This document shows positions 58,859 through 64,000 of a DNA stretch of 64,000 bases, piece by piece. Every line of letters begins with the position of its first letter. The stretch's first letter is position 1. The stretch covers positions 62,001 to 126,000 of the forward strand of contig JANQOR010000029.1 in the NCBI GenBank assembly GCA_028285685.1. Reading direction: 5' to 3'. Origin of the DNA: Cyclobacteriaceae bacterium (GTDB lineage: Bacteria; Bacteroidota; Bacteroidia; Cytophagales; Cyclobacteriaceae). Position numbers and translations under genes: made by a program. Below the pieces are notes generated by a model. It had not been told where the DNA came from and ran no database searches. It saw only the letters and a program-made list of their open reading frames with translations.

Positions 58859-61800
58859 ATGAACTTCTTAAAGACTGTCTTCCTTAGTGTAGTATGTTTT
58901 GCCATTTCTCAGATTGCTACCGCCCAGACAACTTATTACAGTATTGGTGACGGAAACTGGAATGACGCAAACAACTGGTCGCTAACACAGGGAGGTGGAC
59001 CTGCTGCAAACTTCCCCGGCAATGCAAATGATGATATAGCGGTCATTCGGGATGGTTACACAATTTTTTATATCGTAGGTGGAGGAGGTGATGCATCTGA
59101 AACGATAGGAGAGTTAATTATTGGTCAATCTAGTACTGATGGAACTTTGGTGTTCTTTCATGGTTCCGATGGTGCTGTAAATGACAACTATACGCTTGTA
59201 GTCACTGGAGATGTTACGATCACCAATACTACTAGTTCCGGGATATTTACCACTGAAGGTGGTGATATCATTAATGGACAGACCACTCCTGGCACCAGCT
59301 TTGAGAATAATACGCATGTACTGGAAATTGGAGGTGATTTAGGCCTGGACGCAGGAACATTTGATCTAGAATCACCAAATGGTGGCTCAACCAACTTAAT
59401 TTTTAACGGAAGCTCCGATCAGGAAATCACAGAATCAGGCGCTCCCACAGTGGAGGTGGCAAGTACCATTGAATTTAACAACTCTGGCACTGCACCTAAC
59501 AATGAAGTTAGGATTAGCTCAGATGATTTTTCAGATGGGGTTACGGCCACAACAACATTCACGGCCGTGACATTTGTCCACAACAATTCAGGCCACTACA
59601 TCAATACGACCAACAATCCTACACTCACGCTTGGTACCGCAGTCAATTTCGAAATTCTCGATGGAGAATTTACGCTCTCATCTTTGACTGGTGACAGAAC
59701 ACATACCTTAGATGGAGACATTACTATCTCAGGAGATGGTATTTTTAATTCAAGCAGAGATACAAACGCAGGAGATGGTGACGGTGCGACCGGAGATGTT
59801 GGAAATATTACACTGAATGGAGATCTGAGCTTAAGCGGTACCGGGGTTTTCAATGTTAGTAGTGAAACAGGTCTCCCAACCATACCTGCAAATGGGGCCG
59901 ATGATGGTACGCTTACACTAGGTGGCACAAATACAATAACCGGAGGAACCTTATTCACCGAAATCCTGGTGCTCAATACTGATTTTGCAGCTGATGGGGC
60001 AACCATCTATGTCGGCGATGATGATGCTACTGTTGGATCAATCACTTTGGCCGCAAATGTAGACGTTGACTTAGATGATGTGACATTCACCTTTGTTGGT
60101 GATGACATTTTCATGAATGACGACACCTCGTTTGAAATCAACAATGTCAGCGGAACAGGAGGAACTTATACAATAGCTGATGATGTGGATGCCGGGACGG
60201 TGATCAACATGACCGGTGCCAACGCGTCCTTTTTGGTAAATGATGGCACAGTCAACATTGCTCAAAATGCCAATGTCGAGCCGATCTTTAGTCTTACTGG
60301 CAGTGGCGCTTCAATTACTGTCAACTCTGGAGCAGTTCTTGACATATATGGTACTCCCAACGATGACGATGATATAGGAATAACAATTGGCGGAGCCAAT
60401 CAAACCATTACCGTAAATGGAGGAGACTTAAATATTGGGGCGACCGCAGACAACGCCGGAAGATTGTCCTACAATGCCTCGGCCACCAATTTTAACTTGA
60501 CCATTTCGAACGGCGGTGATGTAATCATAGGTGAAGATTTCTTAGATGGAAATACCGCAGCACTTACATCGACTGTGACCATAACAGGAGCAACCTCGTC
60601 GTTGACAATCGGGGATCTTGCAGATTTTGATGACCTTTCAGTAACGGACGGAACGCTTACTGTGCAGTCTGAGAATGCCGCGGGTGAGAACGTTGATCTT
60701 CGAGGAACTGGTACTATTACCAACGGGACCGTAACATTTGCTGATGGTCTGGATATAATTCTAAGCAGTGCATCATTGACGTTGAACTCCGGAACGTTAA
60801 ACATTGAAACTACTGCCACTACACTCACGGATACAAGATTCAACCTGGTTGGAAGTTTTACTCAAGGTGGAGGCACGGTTAATGTTGCAACAGCGGCAAC
60901 TTCTATCACCGGTGGTAACCTTATTTCTTTAGATGCAAATTTCACCCAAAATGCAGGTACGTTTAATGTAGCTGCAGCTACCACTTCTGTTTCCGGAGGC
61001 AACATAGTTCTCATTGATGACGAGGTGACCTTTGCAATCAATGATGGAACTTTCAGTGCTTTGGCTGGTTTAACGGATGCCACTCAATTTACTGGCGGAA
61101 ATAGTATTTTCCTGGATGACACGGATAACGGTGGAGGAGGAGATTTGGGAGATTCAGACATTGTCATTGGTGATGGATTGAATGCAGCTGCTACTGTCAA
61201 TATAGGGGCCAATCTGGGTGCTGCCGCTACTGTTGCAGATATTGACATGTTAGAAGTTGATGGTCCTAATGCCACAATTACGATCGGTACAGATGGAACC
61301 ATGAACTTAGGCTCTTCGTCTTCAAATACGAATGGAAATCAGGGACGTTTGTTGCTGGATAATACTCCCGGTGGGGAGATAGCCATGTCGATGACCATCA
61401 ACGGAACCGTTCATGTTGCCGGGGACTTTAATATCGGTGATGGAATTGATGTCACCGTTGGAGCGACTGGAGAACTCAATGTCGGATTGAATGATAGCGA
61501 TGGAGTTAACTCCATTCTCTTTGGTGATGCAAACGGTACTGGCTCTGATGCGATTTCAAGTTTTGTCCTAAATGGCGGGACGGTAAACATGGGTGATGGG
61601 GGAGCTCGCTTCGATACGGGGAATAGCAATAATGATCCGGTCTTTTCTGTGACCAATCAAAAACAACTGACTGTAAACAGTGGCACACTTAATGTAAATG
61701 GATCCTTGGAAATCGGCGATTCCTGGGTTGTCTTCACCATGGCTGGAGGCACGATTAACATTGACCCGCAAGGAGTTACGAATTATGGTAGTGGCCTTGA

Positions 61801-64000
61801 TGTGTTATTCTTTGATCGTGGTTATGTAGATATTACAGGAGGTACCATTACAATCATTGATCCGCATGCATCTACAGGTGTTGGAGAACTAGTCCACTGG
61901 AATCCTGTCGGGGATCCTTCATCGGCGGATGAGATTCAGGTAAATAACAATAGCGGATGGACCTTACAATTTGGAAACGGAAGTTCATCTTCTGAGGGAT
62001 CCGCTGATGGTTTTGATCTCGATATTGATCCTACATGGATCCTGCCAGACATTACGATTAATAATCCTACTGGATCCAGTCGGGCTGTGAATTTCAACGG
62101 TAATACAAGAAATTATGTGATGGATGGTGCTCTGACCATAACCGCAGGTACATTCGACATTGAAACTAGTTCCGTTGATCTAGATAACACTTCAACCGGC
62201 AATTTTACCTTGGGGAATGGGGGGCATTTGGTTATTGGTGGCACTGGAGATCATTTTCCGGGCAGTGCTACAGAGTCGCCATCGGCTGGTACTCCTACTA
62301 GTTTTGGAAGTTATACTATTAATTCAGGAAGCTCAGTTACCTACAATGGTACGACACAAACGGTCGACATTCCTGGAGGTGCCAATACATTTGGGGATTT
62401 AATTATCACTGGTTCTGGTACGAAGACCCTGGCCAACGCTGAGTCGGTTGCTGACTCACTTCAACTTCAGGCGGGGACATTTAGCGCCTCTACAAATCTT
62501 ACGTTAAACACTGGTAGTGTAATTGTGCGCTCCGACGGAACTTTTAACACAGGTGACGATATTCAGGGGTCAAATAACTATTCCATTAGTTATACGGGAT
62601 CTTCCAAGAGTTCCGCTAGTGAAGAATTTTCAGGGGGTGGAACCTTCACCACTGTCACCATGAATCTAAACTCCGGTCAAACATTGACATTTCACGGAGC
62701 GCAAACTGTACAAGATCTTGACCTACTGGAAGGAATTTTTGCTGACGGCGGCTTTACCGTAACTGTCAACGGAGACTTGACAAGTTCAGCAACTCACACT
62801 GGGTCTGGAGCAATTCAGTTGAGCGGAGGTTCTTCTACACACAATGTTACTGGAGATGGAACCGGATCTTTTACCAACCTTACTCTCAATGACGCAAACG
62901 GAGCTTCAGTATCAACTGATTTGACAATAAATGGAACGTTTACCCTGACAAGTGGCGTATTTGATATTGGTCTGGATCAATTGTCAATTTCGTCCTCAGG
63001 AACCATTTCGTCCGGCACCCCAAGCAGTTCTACCATGATCGAACTATCTGGCACCTCAGCAGAAGATGGCATTGTCAAGACTTTTGGATCTACGAATTCC
63101 GGATCGCCATTGACCATTCCGATCGGCGTAGGCGGAAACTATACTCCTGTTGATGTCGAGCTTATTTCAGCGACAGGTTTGGGCGATTTGACCATTAAAC
63201 CAATAGATGGTAATACAGCTACAACGGACCCCTCCGACCTAGAAATTTCCTACTATTGGCGATTGTCAAGTACCATTTCGAATCCAACAGTGACTTTGGA
63301 TTTTACCTATGACCAAACAGACGTACCCGGAACAGCCAATGAAGTAGCCTTTATCCCGGGACGTCTATCAGGAGCTACTTGGACGGGTATTCAGGATGTG
63401 GCGGAAGTTAACGAGACCACCAACGTGATCACCTTTGATAATGTGGATTACATAACCGGAGATTTTACCACCGCAGAGCCTTCTGAGTTTGGCGTTGTTG
63501 CCACGTATTATAGTCGAACGGACGGAGACTGGACAACCGCTGCGACATGGTCCACCGACGGTTTTAGCGGCTCGGCGGCATCCACAATCCCGAGTTCAGG
63601 ACAAGTTGTTCTTATTGGCAACAGTAGAACAGTAACAGCAGATGCCAATGGTCAATCAGCTTTTTCCATTGACCTCCAAAGCACAGGAACATTGGTTATA
63701 GCCAATGGAACCACAGGTCACAGCTTTGAGACAGTAAGTGGAACTGGTACTCTGGAAATTGTCTCAAATAGTGCAACCACTCCAGAGTTCCCTGGAGGAG
63801 AATATAGCGGATTCGTTGGTTCATCAGGCGGAACGGTTGAATACTCTGGTACGGGAAGCTATACGCTACCTATTCAGGCGACTTACAATAACTTAAGCAT
63901 CACTGGCAGTGGCACACGTACTTTTCCTGATGCTGATTTGACATTAAATGGAAATTTTACGGTGGAAAGTAATGGAACCACCTTGTTTAGTGATGCATCG
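58859..64000 (+). CDS. Giant repetitive surface protein (partial, runs off the window)
   Basis: An open frame of 1714 codons to the window's last base, with no stop. A signal peptide (FLSVVCFAISQIATAQ) precedes YYSIGDGNWNDANNWS, a motif seen at the start of many Bacteroidota surface proteins. A similar motif recurs at about residue 1550 (TYYSRTDGDWTTAATWS). Most of the rest is repeated strand-turn units rich in Gly, Thr, Asn and Asp. Two adjacent 28-residue units are clear (667-694 and 695-722, sharing FTQ..GT.NVA...TS..GGN). Residues about 1405-1545 form a different beta domain (IVKTFGSTNSGSPLTIPIGVGG). By eye the mature part has only five lysines and no cysteine. Likely a beta-solenoid adhesin exported by type IX secretion, with the sorting domain beyond the window. 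Confidence 0.8.
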   Translation, partial: MNFLKTVFLSVVCFAISQIATAQTTYYSIGDGNWNDANNWSLTQGGGPAANFPGNANDDIAVIRDGYTIFYIVGGGGDASETIGELIIGQSSTDGTLVFFHGSDGAVNDNYTLVVTGDVTITNTTSSGIFTTEGGDIINGQTTPGTSFENNTHVLEIGGDLGLDAGTFDLESPNGGSTNLIFNGSSDQEITESGAPTVEVASTIEFNNSGTAPNNEVRISSDDFSDGVTATTTFTAVTFVHNNSGHYINTTNNPTLTLGTAVNFEILDGEFTLSSLTGDRTHTLDGDITISGDGIFNSSRDTNAGDGDGATGDVGNITLNGDLSLSGTGVFNVSSETGLPTIPANGADDGTLTLGGTNTITGGTLFTEILVLNTDFAADGATIYVGDDDATVGSITLAANVDVDLDDVTFTFVGDDIFMNDDTSFEINNVSGTGGTYTIADDVDAGTVINMTGANASFLVNDGTVNIAQNANVEPIFSLTGSGASITVNSGAVLDIYGTPNDDDDIGITIGGANQTITVNGGDLNIGATADNAGRLSYNASATNFNLTISNGGDVIIGEDFLDGNTAALTSTVTITGATSSLTIGDLADFDDLSVTDGTLTVQSENAAGENVDLRGTGTITNGTVTFADGLDIILSSASLTLNSGTLNIETTATTLTDTRFNLVGSFTQGGGTVNVATAATSITGGNLISLDANFTQNAGTFNVAAATTSVSGGNIVLIDDEVTFAINDGTFSALAGLTDATQFTGGNSIFLDDTDNGGGGDLGDSDIVIGDGLNAAATVNIGANLGAAATVADIDMLEVDGPNATITIGTDGTMNLGSSSSNTNGNQGRLLLDNTPGGEIAMSMTINGTVHVAGDFNIGDGIDVTVGATGELNVGLNDSDGVNSILFGDANGTGSDAISSFVLNGGTVNMGDGGARFDTGNSNNDPVFSVTNQKQLTVNSGTLNVNGSLEIGDSWVVFTMAGGTINIDPQGVTNYGSGLDVLFFDRGYVDITGGTITIIDPHASTGVGELVHWNPVGDPSSADEIQVNNNSGWTLQFGNGSSSSEGSADGFDLDIDPTWILPDITINNPTGSSRAVNFNGNTRNYVMDGALTITAGTFDIETSSVDLDNTSTGNFTLGNGGHLVIGGTGDHFPGSATESPSAGTPTSFGSYTINSGSSVTYNGTTQTVDIPGGANTFGDLIITGSGTKTLANAESVADSLQLQAGTFSASTNLTLNTGSVIVRSDGTFNTGDDIQGSNNYSISYTGSSKSSASEEFSGGGTFTTVTMNLNSGQTLTFHGAQTVQDLDLLEGIFADGGFTVTVNGDLTSSATHTGSGAIQLSGGSSTHNVTGDGTGSFTNLTLNDANGASVSTDLTINGTFTLTSGVFDIGLDQLSISSSGTISSGTPSSSTMIELSGTSAEDGIVKTFGSTNSGSPLTIPIGVGGNYTPVDVELISATGLGDLTIKPIDGNTATTDPSDLEISYYWRLSSTISNPTVTLDFTYDQTDVPGTANEVAFIPGRLSGATWTGIQDVAEVNETTNVITFDNVDYITGDFTTAEPSEFGVVATYYSRTDGDWTTAATWSTDGFSGSAASTIPSSGQVVLIGNSRTVTADANGQSAFSIDLQSTGTLVIANGTTGHSFETVSGTGTLEIVSNSATTPEFPGGEYSGFVGSSGGTVEYSGTGSYTLPIQATYNNLSITGSGTRTFPDADLTLNGNFTVESNGTTLFSDAS

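Noticed and set aside
59114-61771. Several minus-strand open frames inside the giant gene
   Set aside because: They are antisense to repeated Gly/Thr/Asn-rich coding sequence and consist of Ser/Pro/Val-rich text; no motif or signal supports them.
62217-62402. Plus-strand 61-residue frame within the giant gene
   Set aside because: It lies in another frame of the long open gene and has no support.
1-64000. tRNA genes, rRNA, CRISPR arrays, riboswitches, insertion sequences
   Set aside because: Reading the gaps between genes showed no cloverleaf, repeat-spacer array, known riboswitch core or transposase; gaps are mostly under 300 bp.

Overview
The window is a 64 kb chromosomal segment of a Bacteroidota bacterium, most probably a free-living gliding member of the Cytophagales; the genus cannot be fixed from sequence alone. 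The evidence is gldA/gldF/gldG gliding genes beside dnaN, a FecI/FecR/TonB-dependent receptor cassette, PadR regulators paired with Bacteroidota-type permeases, DUF2911, DUF4340 and PD40-OmpA proteins, many lipoproteins, and at least one TAnnTTTG (-7) promoter. GC content looks moderate. I see no tRNA, rRNA, CRISPR array, prophage or insertion sequence; this is mostly ordinary, densely packed chromosome.

Layout. 0-4.5 kb: menC (menaquinone), a PadR/membrane-protein pair, two small stress-type proteins and an orphan 7TM-like histidine kinase. 4.6-9 kb: an operon of a large PIG-L deacetylase, a 44-residue single-span protein and a sodium:solute symporter. 9-21 kb: DUF2911 protein, 3-methyladenine glycosylase, PD40-OmpA protein, an orphan SLBB exporter, gamma-glutamyltransferase with a small basic lipoprotein in front of it, a conserved hypothetical, a TPR protein, an ACMSD-type decarboxylase and a sirtuin/SnoaL pair. 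21-27.6 kb: a porin-like protein, a 311-bp noncoding stretch ending in a strong terminator, glycosyltransferase-ECF sigma-rsmG on one strand and, divergently, tgt-LptF/G-EamA. 27.6-32.3 kb: serine hydrolase, lipoprotein, cyclophilin, LysR regulator, threonine synthase.

32.3-41.4 kb is a minus-strand block. It holds ECF sigma - FecR anti-sigma - STN-type TonB-dependent receptor - small C-terminally anchored protein, closed by a clear terminator. Next to it are an S41 protease and a PadR/MacB-type permease operon preceded by a perfect 12-bp inverted repeat. 41.5-43.9 kb: FMN reductase - pirin - DinB-like - lipoprotein. 44-49.5 kb: gldA, a palindromic repeat element, gldF, gldG, a DUF4340 protein and dnaN. 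49.5-56.4 kb: acetyltransferase, an aminoacylase-like amidohydrolase missing its first metal ligands, topA, SixA phosphatase, ureohydrolase, TlpA thioredoxin.

56.5-64 kb: a secreted coiled-coil protein, a small lipoprotein, and the first 1714 codons of a giant, lysine-poor, repeat-rich surface protein that runs off the window. With gldA/F/G this suggests a cell-surface adhesion or gliding theme, but the link is inferred.

The most interesting items are the giant surface protein and its two upstream partners, two small genes easily missed by automatic calling (44-residue membrane protein, 57-residue lipoprotein), the sigma/anti-sigma/receptor cassette with its unfamiliar last gene, the PadR inverted repeat, the palindromic element inside the gld cluster, the noncoding stretch at 21.8-22.1 kb, and enzymes lacking usual metal ligands (Tgt, sirtuin, aminoacylase-like).
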